From assembly GCA_933228675.1 (NCBI GenBank), contig OW121740.1, positions 3,100,001-3,164,000 of the forward strand: a DNA stretch of 64,000 bases, written 5' to 3'. Of this stretch, positions 1 through 13,081 are shown piece by piece. The notes beneath the pieces were generated by a model that worked only from the letters and a program-made list of their open reading frames with translations, did no database searches and was not told the origin of the DNA. Both the position numbers and the translations under genes were made by a program. Origin of the DNA: Stomorhina lunata (Eukaryota > Arthropoda > Insecta > Diptera > Rhiniidae). Numbering within the stretch: the stretch's first letter is position 1; every line of letters begins with the position of its first letter.

Positions 1-90
1 TTATGCTTAAAATATAATTAAATTTGTAGCTATAATGAGCCAAAAACTCTTATTTCGGGAAGGCATCTCTATCCCGAAATAATAATCAGA
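1..90. repeat. INE-like fragment at the window edge
   Basis: GCCAAAAACTCTTATTTCGG and GGGAAGGCATCTCTAT match the tail part of the INE-like copy at 62425-62460. It is cut by the window start. Confidence 0.35.
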
Positions 91-2229
91 CAATTAACCT
101 AACATTTTTGCTCTAAACGATTTATAGAAAATTGTTTGTCTTAAAATTTTTAACAAAATAATTTTTCTTAAAATTTTTTGCAAAAAATGTTTGTCTTCAA
201 ATTTTTATAGAAACATTTTTTCATATTAAAAATAAAATATTTTTCATATTTTTCTTTAAGTGTATTCTATACTAAAAACTTTTCCATATATTAAAGTCTG
301 TTGGTGTTAGATATCGTTTACAAATTATTTACAATAATTGTGTAGAGCATAAATGTACCATTTTAACGCTTATTAAATCGTTGGTAATTTACGTATCAAC
401 AAATTTAGATTAAAATTTCACAAATATCAAGCAAAATGAGTAAGACCAAGATAAAATTATCTAATTAACCAAGAAAAATTTTTAAAAGTTAAAAAAAAAA
501 CAATAAATTTCTAAATATTTATGGGTATTTTGCAGTTTTATTAAACACAATTAGCAATTCTTAAAGACTTAAAAAGTCTATAACAACGAAAAAAATCTTA
601 ATGTTTTAACCCTTCTTGGGTTAGATTTTCCTTTATCTATTGCAGTTCTACTTGAATTTGTGTGACCAACTCTAACATTTTATCTAATTACAAACTAACG
701 AAAGCATTTTCATTTCAAAAAACTAATTTATAAAAATAGGTTTATAGCACAGGCTTTTCTTTCTCCAAACATTCACCCAAATTAAATATAGTTCAATGCA
801 TTGATGCTTGACACTAAAATCTAATTGATAACAAAATTTGCCTACTTAAAATTTATTGCCAAACTTTTTTTTCCTTGATGATTACAAGTATTTAAAAAAA
901 AACAAGACTTAAATATTGGAAACAAGTTAATTTTAAAACATAAAAATTTCCTGCGTAACACTATAAACCCATATTTGCAATTGGTTAAATCAACTTGTTT
1001 TTCCTGATGAAACTTTTTTTTCTGTTTCAACTTAAATCTTCATCAAAATAAAAGTAAATGCAATAAGTAAGAAAAAAAGCCAAACCTTACCAATAAATAA
1101 TACTTCTCCTGTTATTTTCTTAAGAAAACTTAAGCATTTTAGCAACTCAGCAACAGCGAAATTCCAGTTAATAGTAAATCTTGCCTCAGCTACGCAATCA
1201 ATAATTATTTACAGTCTTTAACTTGTTGCATAAAACTTAAGTTATACACATACTCATACTCATACGCACTGACTGATTAGCGAACACTCGTGCACATAAG
1301 TATTTACACACACATCTGTACGAGTGTGTTTGTGGGCATGTCTAAGCTTGTGCGTAGACTTAATTAAAAACGCTTTAAGTTTTAATGACAGTTAAATATT
1401 TATATTTTTATCACCTGTCTCCTTGGCTACCTCTCTTTGCCACTTAAGCTTTTAGCTGTTGTTTAATAAATGTGTTAGCAAATGCAACTGCCTGTTGCAA
1501 CAACTAAAACGTTGTAGTTTAATATTTAATCATGACAACGTGGCAAGTCTATTTTTTTCTCGAACAACATTGTTGCTGCTACTGTTAGTATGTTACTTAT
1601 GCCTTACACTATTTGGTGAGTATGGTCTTTAACTATCATGCATTTACTTGATTCTAACAAAATCGTATAAACATATTTGAGCTACCTATAATTGCAATGA
1701 ATTTGGCGTCTATTAGTTTACATTTATTTATAGATCCCTTGGATCATCCATAAAACCGATCACCCGAAATTAAGATTTTGCTTTTCAACAGCCAAATATT
1801 TAACTGAACGTACATAAAAAATTAAATAGAGGAAAATAACTATCGGAAGTAGATCGGTATATATTTGATCTTACCTCCCATACAAGCGCCAACCACAAAA
1901 GTCACTTAAATAGGCAGTAAATCACAAAAACTCTCATAATTCTAAAACAAATTAACCCTAGAATGCTAACTTACTTAAATTTTACATAAAGCTTTTTCAT
2001 TATTGTTGATGCACGAGCACTGAGTTACATAACGGTATCAAACTTAATAAGTTCAATTCCAGTAGTTTTTGAGCGATCGCTCATAGAGCGAGAAACTTAA
2101 AAGGGTGTACGCAAAAATTATGTGGTAGAAAGGTAAGATTTAAGAATACATTTTTTCATTGATAAACGAATTTGATTTATCACGAAATAACTCGATTTAC
2201 TATAAAATATTTCGAATTCGCAAAATATT
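91..2229. other. AT-rich non-coding stretch
   Basis: Poly-A/T tracts throughout, with a slightly GC-richer part at 1150-1620 (CACTGACTGATTAGCG, CGAGTGTGTTTGTGGGCATG). I see no supported exon. A donor-like ATTG|GTAAGG on minus at 1088 has only a short, unconvincing open frame. Confidence 0.5.
1730..1905 (+). repeat. Weak INE-like fragment
   Basis: CGATCACCCGAAATTAAGAT and a later GATCGGTATATATTTGATC...CTCCCATACAAG resemble the CGGTCCACATTTGACC...CTCCCATACAA block of INE copies. The resemblance also explains a splice-donor-like site at 1875, which I therefore do not use. Confidence 0.3.
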
Positions 2230-2804
2230 ACACTGTGCTAGTTGAAAACCCCGACAAAAGGGAACCCAGTTTGTAAAGATAATTCGAAGACGCTTAATTC
2301 AATGGAGCTGACCGTTTTTTTAGGTTTGCTCGAGATATAACGTTATTATAAAAATGGAGGAGGTTGCGCAATAAATATTCTCGTAACTCGACAACAGTTT
2401 TTTTTTTTAACTAAGAAAAAAATCTAAATTCGACAAGTAAATTATTTTTCAGAAATACTATATTCTTTTTTAATCCGAAAAAAATAATTTGAAAAATCAC
2501 AAAAAATATTTTCTTTTGCAAACAAAAAATTTATTTCCAAAACGACTGCTCGGATTATAAAAATGTTCCTGAAAGATAATTTTGTTGCCGAATTTAAATT
2601 TTTTTAATTTGTTCAAGAAAAGAAAAACAGTTTTCGAGTTATGCGAATATTTATTGCACAAATTCCTCCATTTTTTATAGCGCTACATCTCGAAAACTAG
2701 AGCTAACATAAAAAACGGTTATGTGCGTACTCGATTTTTCTTTTAACACTAGAGGTCCCTTTTGTCGGTTAAAAAAAGTTGTCAAAATAGAGCACAGTGT
2801 AATT
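2230..2804 (+). mobile_element. Long-inverted-repeat MITE (family A), full copy
   Basis: Ends CACTGTGCT...AGCACAGTG sit between TA dinucleotides, suggesting a Tc1/mariner-type TA target. The arms share CGACAAAAGGGA, AATGGAGGAGGTTGCGCAAT (right arm complement slightly diverged) and ATATTCTCGTAACTCG. No coding capacity is seen. Confidence 0.65.
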
Positions 2805-2904
2805 AACACAAAAAATAAACCTGACAGAAAATATTCCTTAAGCTAGCGAAGTGTAATTTAAGGCAACAGCGGCAACTTTTGAAATAACTTCTATTGCATA
2901 ATAA

Positions 2905-3455
2905 ATGCGGCTTTCTTCTTCTTCTGTTATCCTTAACTCCCAGTGAAGCATAGGGCCTCATGTGGCCCTATGCTCCACTGATGTAAATGGGATGCAGTTG
3001 TTGCCTGGGTTTCCTGTTAACATGTTTGCCCAGCAACAAAACTACATTCAATTCCTACTCACACCTCCTCGTGGTACATCCTGGAAACCTGAGCAACTTA
3101 GTTGAAGATGCGGTAAACAACCCGAGTGGGATTCTAGGTCAGGGCTAACGTGAGAGGGAGTTAAATTGGAGCCATTCCGAGGTACTTGGTAAAGTACGAA
3201 ACTGTAGCGTCTATTTAAAATTTTAGTTGCGGATACTCTGTCTCGGATCGAGCGGCTCGCTTTATAAACGTGGCTCTTGTCTTTGGACTGATCATCCATC
3301 GACTTAGCTCTTACGATGTTTTAAGCATGGAAAGAAACAACATTACAGAATATACTACTTCATGGGGTAATCATGCGAGAAATCCCCCCTGCACAAGGAT
3401 TTTGAAGGTGCTCTAGAACATCCTGATGAATGAAACCAGGCGGCCTTAATATGAG
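2905..3455. repeat. GC-richer dispersed repeat fragment with hairpin
   Basis: About 550 bp with much higher GC than its surroundings. It opens with CTTCTTCTTCTGTTATCCTT and AGCATAGGGCCTCA, a segment that recurs at 62703-62755. It is probably transposon-derived (retroelement suspected). No convincing protein domain was read on either strand. Confidence 0.45.
2941..2980. repeat. Hairpin in the GC-rich fragment
   Basis: AGCATAGGGCC and GGCCCTATGCT pair perfectly around a six-base loop. CAGTG/CACTG extends the stem beyond one mismatch. Only one arm is present in the copy near 62735. Confidence 0.7.
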
Positions 3456-4923
3456 TTATTTAATAAAAAAAGAAAAAACTACAAATACGATTTAAAAAAA
3501 ATCCATAACACATAAAATTTACTTGGTGTTAGATTTAATGTATAATTTAATTATGTTAGACTGATAGGGTTAAAGCTAAGCATAGCAGTTCTCTATAAAC
3601 ATTAATGCAAATTTTCGCGATGTTTTTACCGCCAAAAATTAAAAAAAATCATATTGCTTCAGTGTTGTAGGGTACCATATCGACCAAGCTTAACCTATAA
3701 TACTAGTTTTTATTTTTAAAATGTTATCAAGTCGTTCCAGTTTATTAAAACATTGCGTTTTTTATGATTTTTTGTTTACAATTGTTTTAATGTCATTATG
3801 TCATTTTTAATTAGATTTTTTATTCGTAATGCAATCGATAGTTAATTGAATTGAAAACAAAATTAAATTTAACCCCTTCCGACCCGGATGGTATGTGTGT
3901 AACGACCAAAGAAGTTAAAACGTATCTAAAAGTCTCTTAGACATTTTTTAAAACAATAATATAAAACTTTTTTCCAGAGACCGGATTTTAATACTTTTAA
4001 AACAATATTTTCATGTTTAAATCCATAAAAAACAATCATTGAAGTTTAAAAAAATATTAAAAATCCCTCATAATTTTTATTCGTTCAAAAATTTTGTTTC
4101 TTTTTTCAATCCGATGAAAATAAAATATAAAAAAATCGTTTGGGATATTTATCAGTTCAAAGTAATTTTCATCTTTTTTCATCCGATGAAAATAAATTTT
4201 GATAGAAAAAATTCAAATTTTATTTCTGTATTTGTCCGGGTATAAGGCATCTTTAGGACGTTTAAATAGCAATAAATTCAATTATTGTTGCAAATTTTAT
4301 ATTGAAGTGGGTTTGGGCAACAAATGGTTGTTGTCTAAGTGCGTTTAAAACGTTCAAAAGTTAATTTTTTTTAGAAATAGCGACGCGAATCAAAGAAACC
4401 ACCAATAATTCCGATTAGAACTATTATCTTTAACTTCGATGTCCCAAAACATTGCAATAAATTGAAAAAATTCATACATTCATTGTTGAAAATTTTGAAA
4501 TTTCATAAATATTTTATTTTTTCAAAGTCAAAACAGAAGTTCAAAAATAAAACAATCAATTTAATATTTTTCTGTTCGGATATTTATCGTTATAGATATT
4601 TAAAGTTTTCATCATGAGGGATATTTATATTTCAAATATAAATCCCTCTTTTTTATTTTTCGATCGAAATGAAAATAAATTTTCATCGGCAATGATATTT
4701 ATACTTGATGGATTTAAAAAATAAAACGATCTCCGGTCTCTGCTTTTTTCTATAAAAAGAATTTTAAATTACAATTTCTTATAAAAATACATTTTATAAA
4801 AAAATCGCTTAAATATTCTTTCTTTTTTACATAATTTTTTAAACTTTTTCTTTCTTTTGCCTTAATTACACAATTTAGATAAAGTCAAAATTTTACCATA
4901 AATCTCGTCATGGTTGCAAACAG

Positions 4924-4963
4924 TTGTTGCTGCTGCAACAATTTATGTGTGCAGCAGCAACAA
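4924..4963. repeat. Perfect 13-bp hairpin
   Basis: TTGTTGCTGCTGC pairs with GCAGCAGCAACAA around a 14-base loop. The stem does not extend, so it is shorter than a normal microRNA precursor. Confidence 0.8.
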
Positions 4964-6689
4964 AAAAGCGAAATACAATAATAACAAAAACTTGTATCCA
5001 CAAAAAAATGATGCTGCAACAAAATCTCTCATCTCAAAGCCAAGAGAAAGTTCAGGTTCTTGAAATTTCGAAAACAAAAAATATTTGTATTTTCTTTAAA
5101 TACAAAATAAATGTTTTTCTTTAAAAAAAAAATATTCAAAACTTTTTTTAATTTAAAAAAAAGTATAAGTTAGTATTAAGTTTTTTCGTCCGTCTATCTT
5201 ATCAGTAAAAGTAAAATGTTGTGTTGCACTTTTTTTCCTCCTAAAGTTGTTGGAGTCGGTGTATGAGTTTCAGGTCTGAGTGCCTGGATAACTTTTAAGT
5301 CGGTATTATAAGCGATTATAAATGATTGAAAACATATGATCCATACAAAGAAAATATATAAAATTTAAACATTTTAAAATATTAAATATAAGTATGACTG
5401 AGTGACTGAATAAATGAATGAATGAATGAGCGAATACTGGTGCTGGGATATTGTCAGAGACGGCAATTACTTTCGCTTTTAAGAGGAAATATTAGCTTCA
5501 AATGTTGTTGGCTGTTGCCGTTGCTGCTTTTATGTATCCAAAATTACAAGTGATAACAATTTATTTTAAAAATATTCAAACAACAACTTCAGGCATTTAC
5601 ATATTATTTACATACAAAATTACAAGTTATCTTCCGAAAAAAAGACATTTAAAAATACAATTTGTTTAAATTTATAAAAAAAAATCGTTAGATCAAAACA
5701 AGCGAAACAAAGTTCAATGACTTCCCTCACTTTAAACATTCAGCTAAAGAATTACCTCGACAACAATAACAAATTGCAACAAGAAATTTGTTTTAAAAAA
5801 ATTATATACTTCACCAAAATTGTTTAATTACTATTTGCGATTTTTATTTATTGTTTAGTTATGACCAGGTTAAAATCTTCATCATCATTAATCATTTTCA
5901 TCAACGATCTACTCCTTGTCATTCAATGCCTCAGAGAAAGTCCATTTGAACTTAAAGTTTTAATCGTAAAAGTAACTAAAATTAAATGATGACATTAAAT
6001 TTGTTTATAACTTTTTGCATAAATAAATAAAGAAAACTTATGGGCGTCTGCTGACGACTTTGGGCATACAATAGTTTTTTTTTTCTCTATTACGATTTTC
6101 TTTAAATAGAAATTGCAAAATTATTAGTTGCAAAATAAGTTTCAGAAATACTTCGTTATTTTCTTTAAATGCCACCTACTTTCGTTTTGATTGACATTTA
6201 AACTTATGTGAAAAAGTGAATATTTATCGTTGGCGGATAAGTACTTTGAAAAATTGCCGGTATTATCTTTAAGTATTTATGCTGTAATTTTGAAACTTAA
6301 ACGATTTTTTTAACTATCTTATAATATATAAATGAAGATTCGTTTTAAAAATTGCATTAACCCTAGAAAGCTAACATTATTTAATTATACATTAAAACTA
6401 AGTAAATTTTATGAACTATGAAATTTTCCCAAATCGCTTCAATTATTGCAGTAAAATTTATATTTGTTCCATACTTAGGCAAACTCGTTTAAAATTCATT
6501 AAAAAAGGTTATATTAAACCTCAAAAATACCAAGCCTTTACCTTGATCTCTTAGAAACTAATGGAAAAGTTCATCTTGAATTCAGTACTGATAGATCAAT
6601 GGATGCTCGTGTAGCAAAAAAAACGACACGTTTAATTTACGTAGGTGTGCCTTGTAGGGTTAAACCAATAAAAAAATGTTGAGAGAAAA

Positions 6690-6730
6690 ACTAACATTAT
6701 TGGGTTATTCGGAAAGCACTTCTCTTTTTT
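6690..6730 (+). repeat. Possible mariner end fragment
   Basis: ATTATTGGGTTATTCGGAAA resembles the complement of the mariner end at 41730-41757. No transposase sequence is nearby. Confidence 0.3.
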
Positions 6731-7126
6731 CTCGTCAGAAGTGTATTTTAAATTTCTCGTATTCAACTATTTAAGCTTCCAAATCGATATATGGACTAAC
6801 CATGCTCTAACGTAGAGAAATTTGTGTACTATTATCAATTGTTTAAGCTTATATTTATAGCAAAGCACACCAGATTAAAAAAATTTCAAGGTTAAAAAAA
6901 ACTTAAAAATGTATTTTTGCCCAAACAGCTCGAAAACCAACCATTATGTAGATCTTTTCAAGGACAACATAAGTTTAAATTTTTTTATCCATTAATAAAT
7001 TGATTTTTGGTGATTAAAAAAAAACAAATAACCGAGTTAACCAGCTTTGAAGGTCCATCAGTCACTCTCCCGACCCTTCATTTACCTTTGAATACTCCTG
7101 GACTAGCCCCGCAAATCACTTTGGGT

Positions 7127-7362
7127 GTAGAAAGATAATTTTGTTGCCGAATTTCAATTCTTACTTAGTTCAAGAAAATAAACAGTTTACGAGTTACTCG
7201 AATATTTATTGCGCAGCCTCCTCCATTTTTTAAACAACGCTATGTCTCGAAAACTAGAGCTAACCTCAAAAAACGGTAAGCACCATTGAATTCAGCATGC
7301 TCGAATTATCTTTACCCACTAGGTCTCCCTTTTGTCTGTTTTTTCAACTAGCACAGTGTAAT
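7127..7362 (+). mobile_element. MITE family A, right half
   Basis: Matches the right arm of the copy at 2230-2804: AAGATAATTTTGTTGCCGAA, CTCGAAAACTAGAGCTAAC, CCTTTTGTC and the end AGCACAGTG. The left half is missing. Confidence 0.6.
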
Positions 7363-7489
7363 TAGATTTTTGGTTAATTAAAAATAACGAAAGTTGACCA
7401 ACTTTGAAGGTCCATCAATCACTATCCCGACCCTTCATGGACCTTTGTTTTTGCAAATCAACTTGAATACTCATTGACTAGATTCGTAT

Positions 7490-9372
7490 TTTCAAACCTT
7501 TAATAGAAAAATTTTTGATAAAAAAAATTTTCTGTAGAAAATTTTTCGATAAAAAAATTTTCGATAGAAAAATTTTTGATAAAAAAATTTCTATAAAAGA
7601 ATTTTTGATAAAAAAATTTCTATAAAAGAATTTTTGATAAAAAATTTTTGATATAAAAATTTTCCATAGAAAAATGTTTGATAAAAAAATTTCCATAGAA
7701 AAATTTTTGATAAAAAAATTTCCATAGAAAAATTTTTGATAAAAAATTTTCTGTAGAAAAATTTTTGATAAAATAATTTTCTTTATCAAAAATTTTTCTA
7801 TACAAAATTTTTCTATAGAAAAATTTTTGATAAAAAAGTTTTTTGTAAAAAAATTTTCTATAGAAAATTTTTGAAAATAAAAATTTCTATAGAAAATTTT
7901 CGACAATAAAAATTTCTATAGAAAAATTTTTGATATAAAAATTGTCAATAGAAAAATTTTTGATAAAAAAATTTCCAATAGAAAAATTTTCTATAAAAAA
8001 AATTTTAATAAAAAAAACTTTAAATAGAAAAATTTTTGATAAAAAAATTTTCTATAGAAAAATTTTTGATAAAAAAATTTCCATAGTAAAATTTTTGATA
8101 AAAAAATTTTCTGTAGAAAAATTTTTGATAAAAAAATGTTCTTTAGAAAATTTTTTGATAAACAAATTTTCTTTAGATTTTCTTTTGATAAAAAAATTTT
8201 CTATAGAAAAATTTTTGATAAAAAAATTTTATATAGACAAATTTTTGATAAAAAAATTTTCTGTAGAAAAATTTTTGATAAAAAAGTTTTCTATAAAAAA
8301 TTTTTGATAAAAAAATTTTCTATAGAAAAATTTTCGATAAAAAAATTTTCTATATTTTTTCTATTTTTTTGAAAATAAAAATTTCAATAGAAAAATTTTT
8401 GAAAAAAAAAAATTGCCTATAGAACAATTTTTGATAAAAAAATTTTCTATAGAAAAATTTTAGATAAATTTTGGATAAAAACAATTTTCTATAGAAAAAT
8501 TGTTGATAAAAAAATTTTCCATAGAAAAATTTTTGATAAAAAAATTTTCCATAGAAAAATTTTTGATAAAAAAATTTTCTATAGAAAAATTTTTGATAAA
8601 AAAATTTTCTATAGAAAAATTTTTGATAAAAAAATTTTTGGTAAAAAAATTTTCTATAGAAAAATTTTTGATAAAAAATTTTTCTATAGAAAAATTTTTG
8701 ATAAAAAATTTTTCTATAGAAAAATTTGTGATAAAAAAATTTTCTATAGAAAAATTTGTGATAAAAAAATTTTCTATAGAAAAATTTTTCTATAGAAAAA
8801 TGTTTGATAAAAAAATTTTCTATAGAAAAATTTTTTATTAAAAATTTTTCTATAGAAAATTTTTTGGTAAAAAAATTTTCTATAGAAAAATTTTTGATAA
8901 AAAAATTTTCTATAAAAAATTGTCGATAGAAAGATTTTTGATAAAAAAATTATCTATAGAAAAATTTTAGATAAAAAAATTTTCTATAGAAAAATTTTTG
9001 ATAAAAAAAATTTTCTATCGAAATATTTTTGATAAAAAAATTTTCATAGAAAAATTTTTGATAAAAAAATTTTGTATAGAAAAATTTTTTATAAAAAAAT
9101 TTTCTATAGAAAAATTTTTGATAAAAAAATTTTCTATAGAAAAATTCTTGATAAAAAATTTTTCGATAGAAAAAAAATTGTTGATAAAAAAAATTGTCTA
9201 TAAAAAGATTTTTGATAAAAATATTTAAAAAAAATGGAGTAGAAAACTTTTTCTTTTTAAAATGTTAGAACTACACATGAAAAAAATACCTATTTCAGTT
9301 AAAAGTTAAAAAAAAGGCAACTCTGCCGACTATTTCTTTGTTCTGTTCTCTTTGCGCCGACCCGTGTTTATT
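7490..9372 (+). mobile_element. Third, left-truncated copy of the hAT-like element with large array
   Basis: About 1.74 kb of the same ~30-bp AT repeats (7490-9228) end in sequence homologous to the right end of the other two copies (9230-9367, including the GGCAACTCTGCC stretch). The terminal bases have decayed (GACCCGTG). No matching left end or target duplication was found. Near 7783-7815 the repeat orientation is locally inverted. Confidence 0.65.
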
Positions 9373-11269
9373 ACAAAAACCTTAGACCGACTTGAAATCA
9401 CAAACTTCAAATTGAATATTGGTTCAAATAAAATTAAAAAAAAAAAACAAAATTTAATTGTATAAATTTTCCTAAAAGTCTTGTCTAGTGATCACATTTA
9501 ATTTTTCGCGGAACCCCTAAAACAAATATTGCTACTAGAGTAGAGTTAAGCAAAATAATCGATTTTTCTTGTGCAAAATGAAAGGTATTTAGTTTAGAAA
9601 TGGGGAGTGTCTGATGTATATGAAAAAACAATAAAAGCAAAAAAGTATTTAAACATTTTTACCTGCTTATAATTTTGTTGTAAAATTTAACTTTAATATT
9701 AGCATAATTATGACATGTATTGATGAAGCCAACTCCAAAGTGTATTAACACTTTGCATGTTAGAAATTATGATTTTCTTTTTTTAAGTAAAAACTAAAAA
9801 TTTAATATTTAGACAAGTTTAACTTAAGCAGTAGCGGTTAAATACAGGGTTTACTTTAATTGATGTAAACAAAAATGTATGTTAAAGCTCGATTAATAAT
9901 TTTCATAACCCTTAAATGCAATTATGATCACAAAAAAGCATGAACAGGCATGATAATTTTAAATATTTCTTTTAAGCTTTTTTTTGGGCTTTAGTTAACA
10001 TAATTGCATAATTTTTATGAATTTTGCACATGAATAAGTTTTACTTTTTTTTTTGTTTGTTTCAATGATTAATTAACTGTAATAACAAAAATAAGAGAAA
10101 AAAAAAACTTTTTGAAAACTGAAGTGAAACAAGGATGTCAAAAAAATATTTTGTTAAGTTTGTTTTGGGAACTTAAAAAGTTTTTGAACTTTTTGTAAAA
10201 TTTTTTTGATTTAAAAAATAAAATTTTAAAATGTTTATTACATTTTATTTATTTATTTTGAGTTTATTGTTTTAAGAGCTTATGAATGAAATATTAAAAA
10301 AGGAAGGCCGCTGGCTATCAATTACTTCAAAATAATCTCAAAAAAGAGACCGAATATAAAATCTTGCGTAATTTAGCCGCCGCACCTTGTCATAACATCG
10401 AAATTCACACACTCAGGTCTTTAAAGCACGCATGATTTTAGTTTTTTTTTTTTGTTAATAAACATGTACGTATTTCTGTTTTTTGTGTTACATATCTTTA
10501 AGATTAAATTTATGTGTAAATTTTGAAAGGGATTTTGGTTTATTTGATTTCTTGTTTCCAAAAACCAAAAAAAAAAAAGTTTCAACATGTGATATCAAAA
10601 ATCATAAAAAATCAATCAAGCCCGAAATTTAAAGGTTTTCATCACTTCACTTTAAATATCAAATGATTTTTTGAGACCAAATAAAAAGGTATTAACAATA
10701 TCTGTTTTTTTTTTTTAATTTATTCAATACAAATTTTTTCAATGAATTTGATAAAAATCTTGTTAAATTAAAAAATTTCTATCATTAATTCATTTACTTT
10801 GCCATTCATTCATTCAAGTATGAAGCAATAATTTTTAAATTTATTTTAAATTGCTTATTTCCTTTAAATAAATTAAATTCAATATAATTTCGTTATATTT
10901 TCCTTTTCTTTATATTTTCTTGAATTTCTTAAAATTAAAATTCCCAATCATTTTGGCTGCAGTTTTTATAACCCTAAAAAGAAATGTATATTTTTGTTTT
11001 TAATTAAACGTTAATCATGCTTGAAAATGATTACACTCCTTAAAAATTGTATTTGTTTTTTTTTCTGTATGTATCGCAACATTAAAATGTTGCATTTATT
11101 TTATTTTGTGTCTGGCTTTCCTTTTGTATGTTTGTAATTTGTGGTGAAGAAACCTACTGAACCAAATACTTTTGCTACCCTATATACAATAATAAATTAA
11201 GTTTTTCTGTTTTAAAAAATGGAATAAATTTAAATACTTTTAATGTAAATCATTCCCGTTATATCATTG
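9373..11269. other. AT-rich non-coding stretch
   Basis: Long homopolymer tracts and no open frame with coding character on either strand. Nothing further seen. Confidence 0.5.
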
Positions 11270-13030
11270 ATAATAATTATACATGTTGCCAGAAACATTT
11301 GTTATTAAAAATATCATAATTATATTTTGTTGAAAGGTAATGATGATATCAAAAATATATGTTAAAAGTATGAATAATGAATTGAAAATATGTGGGATTA
11401 GCTTTAACAACATGTTGCATACAACTTTTTTACATATTGCCATAAAGTGTGAGCTTTAACTAAGTGTTGCCAATGATTATTGGTCTTTACATGTTCATTA
11501 TGAAAAGTATCAATATTACCAACTTTTTTTGTTGATAATATTACAAATATTGGTTACAAATTTAAATATTTTAAGTATGTATATAGTATTATTTTAAGCA
11601 ACATGTTGCTAACAACTTCAATAATGAATATAATTAAATTGTTGCCTAAAATTAAATATGAACATAAGAGGAAATTTTAATGTGTAAATTAAACTTTTGC
11701 CAAATGTTGCCAGCGATTTTATTAATTGATATATACATGTTGCCAGAAACATTTTTTACAAAAAATTATAGCTACCTTATCAATCACACAAACTTAGCTT
11801 TGGCAACATGTTTCCAATGATTTTAGTAATAGAAAATGATGCATGTTGTCATAAATGTTGCATAGAAACATTTTTATACCAAAATTTTACTTTTTAACTA
11901 ACTTTAGTTTTTGCCAACTATTATAAAATTTATAAGATAATGTTTAGCAATATGTTGCCATTCATCTATGTACATTAGAGTGTCCCACCTTTGTATGGAG
12001 AATATTAAACTTTGTAATGTTTGAAAAAAATTTCTACTTAGAATACTTTTTGTTTATTGCCATAAATATTGAGAACTAAATGGGCTTTCCAACGAGATAT
12101 ATTACTTTAAAATCGGTTGAAAACTTTCCTATTTATTAAAGGTTTTCCAAAATATTTTATATCCTTGAAGACTCTCCTAATCATATGAAAAAATTATATT
12201 ATTTATAGAAATTTTAATGAGTTTGACTTTTTTACTTTTTGAGATCTCAAGATATTTAAATATCCATTTTTGGTACAATGGGCTAACGTTAAGTCACTTT
12301 AGCATAGGATGAAAAAAAACCCCTCATTCGGTTTTTTAAAAGTTTGTTAAACTAATTTAAAAAAAAGTAAAAAAATATCCAGGGTGTTAGTAAGAACATC
12401 CTGCACAAAGAAGAATTAGATCGATATCTCTAAAGGCTTAGCCGTACCTGCGACTTAAAATCAAAGATTTTCACAAAAACCCAATTTTTCTCCAAAGTTA
12501 TAAGAAAGCAAGTGCATTATTATGTATTAGCAATTTTTATAAGTACAACTAAAATTTTTATTGCTTCAATGTGTAAAAATATATATTACAAATTTGTTTC
12601 AAATCAGATGTCGTTAACCTTTTTATTACCAGGGTCAAAAGTCAAATTTTTAATAGTTTAATTTTTTTCAAAAAGATACTCGAAATTACATTTTTTATTG
12701 TTATATTTCCATGAAAATTCAAAAAATCGTTCAACGGCGCCTTTAATTTTATACAAATTAACCCTTGTATACCCATGGGTTAAGCATCGGAACTGTTAAG
12801 AAAAAGCTTTAACAAAAACACCAAATGTTTACAGAAAAAGTCATAAAATTGACATAAATTTCGAGAAAGAACTTAGAACTTCAGCAATTTGTTGAAAGCA
12901 AATTTTTTATTTTTTTTTTTTTACTTTATAAAGATCTTAAGAAGTTAGTAACATGTATCTACTAGTTTTAGTTGTATTATAAAGAACTTAAGACGTAAGC
13001 AACATGTATCTACTAGTTTTAGTTTTTTTA

Positions 13031-13081
13031 CAAAGTTATACTTTTATTTAACACATAAAGTTAAATAAAAGTATAACTTTG
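13031..13081. repeat. Perfect 22-bp inverted repeat
   Basis: Arms 13031-13052 and 13060-13081 are exact reverse complements (CAAAGTTATACTTTTATTTA at the outer end) around a 7-base loop. It directly follows an imperfect ~50-bp tandem duplication (12930-13025) containing ACATGTATCTACTAGTTTTA. Confidence 0.85.

Larger units (their letters stand above)
3456..7126. other. AT-rich non-coding stretch
   Basis: No gene recognised. Contents are a 13-bp hairpin (4924), a short (GAAT)n run near 5415-5430, repeated ATCCGATGAAAATAAA motifs (4110-4200) and a possible mariner end (6690). Confidence 0.5.

Noticed and set aside
1088..1215. Possible minus-strand exon ending at donor ATTG|GTAAGG
   Set aside because: Open for only ~38 codons, no pyrimidine-rich acceptor, phase 1 does not match exon 4.
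1870..1910. Donor-like GGGAG|GTAAGAT on minus
   Set aside because: Explained by similarity to the INE block containing TATGGGAGCTATGGTC.
3048..3299. 83-codon minus-strand frame MDDQSKDKSHVYK...
   Set aside because: Lies in the GC-richer dispersed repeat fragment; no domain recognised, no splice context, other frames equally open.
4924..4963. A microRNA precursor
   Set aside because: The stem is only 13 bp and does not extend; too short for normal processing.
7478..9228. Several 60-142-codon frames rich in Lys, Phe and Ile (KFLIKKFSIEKF repeats)
   Set aside because: A 30-bp repeat divisible by three keeps frames open; there is no promoter, codon bias or domain.
7490..9228. CRISPR-like array of short repeats
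   Set aside because: Eukaryotic AT satellite with no unique spacers and no cas genes.
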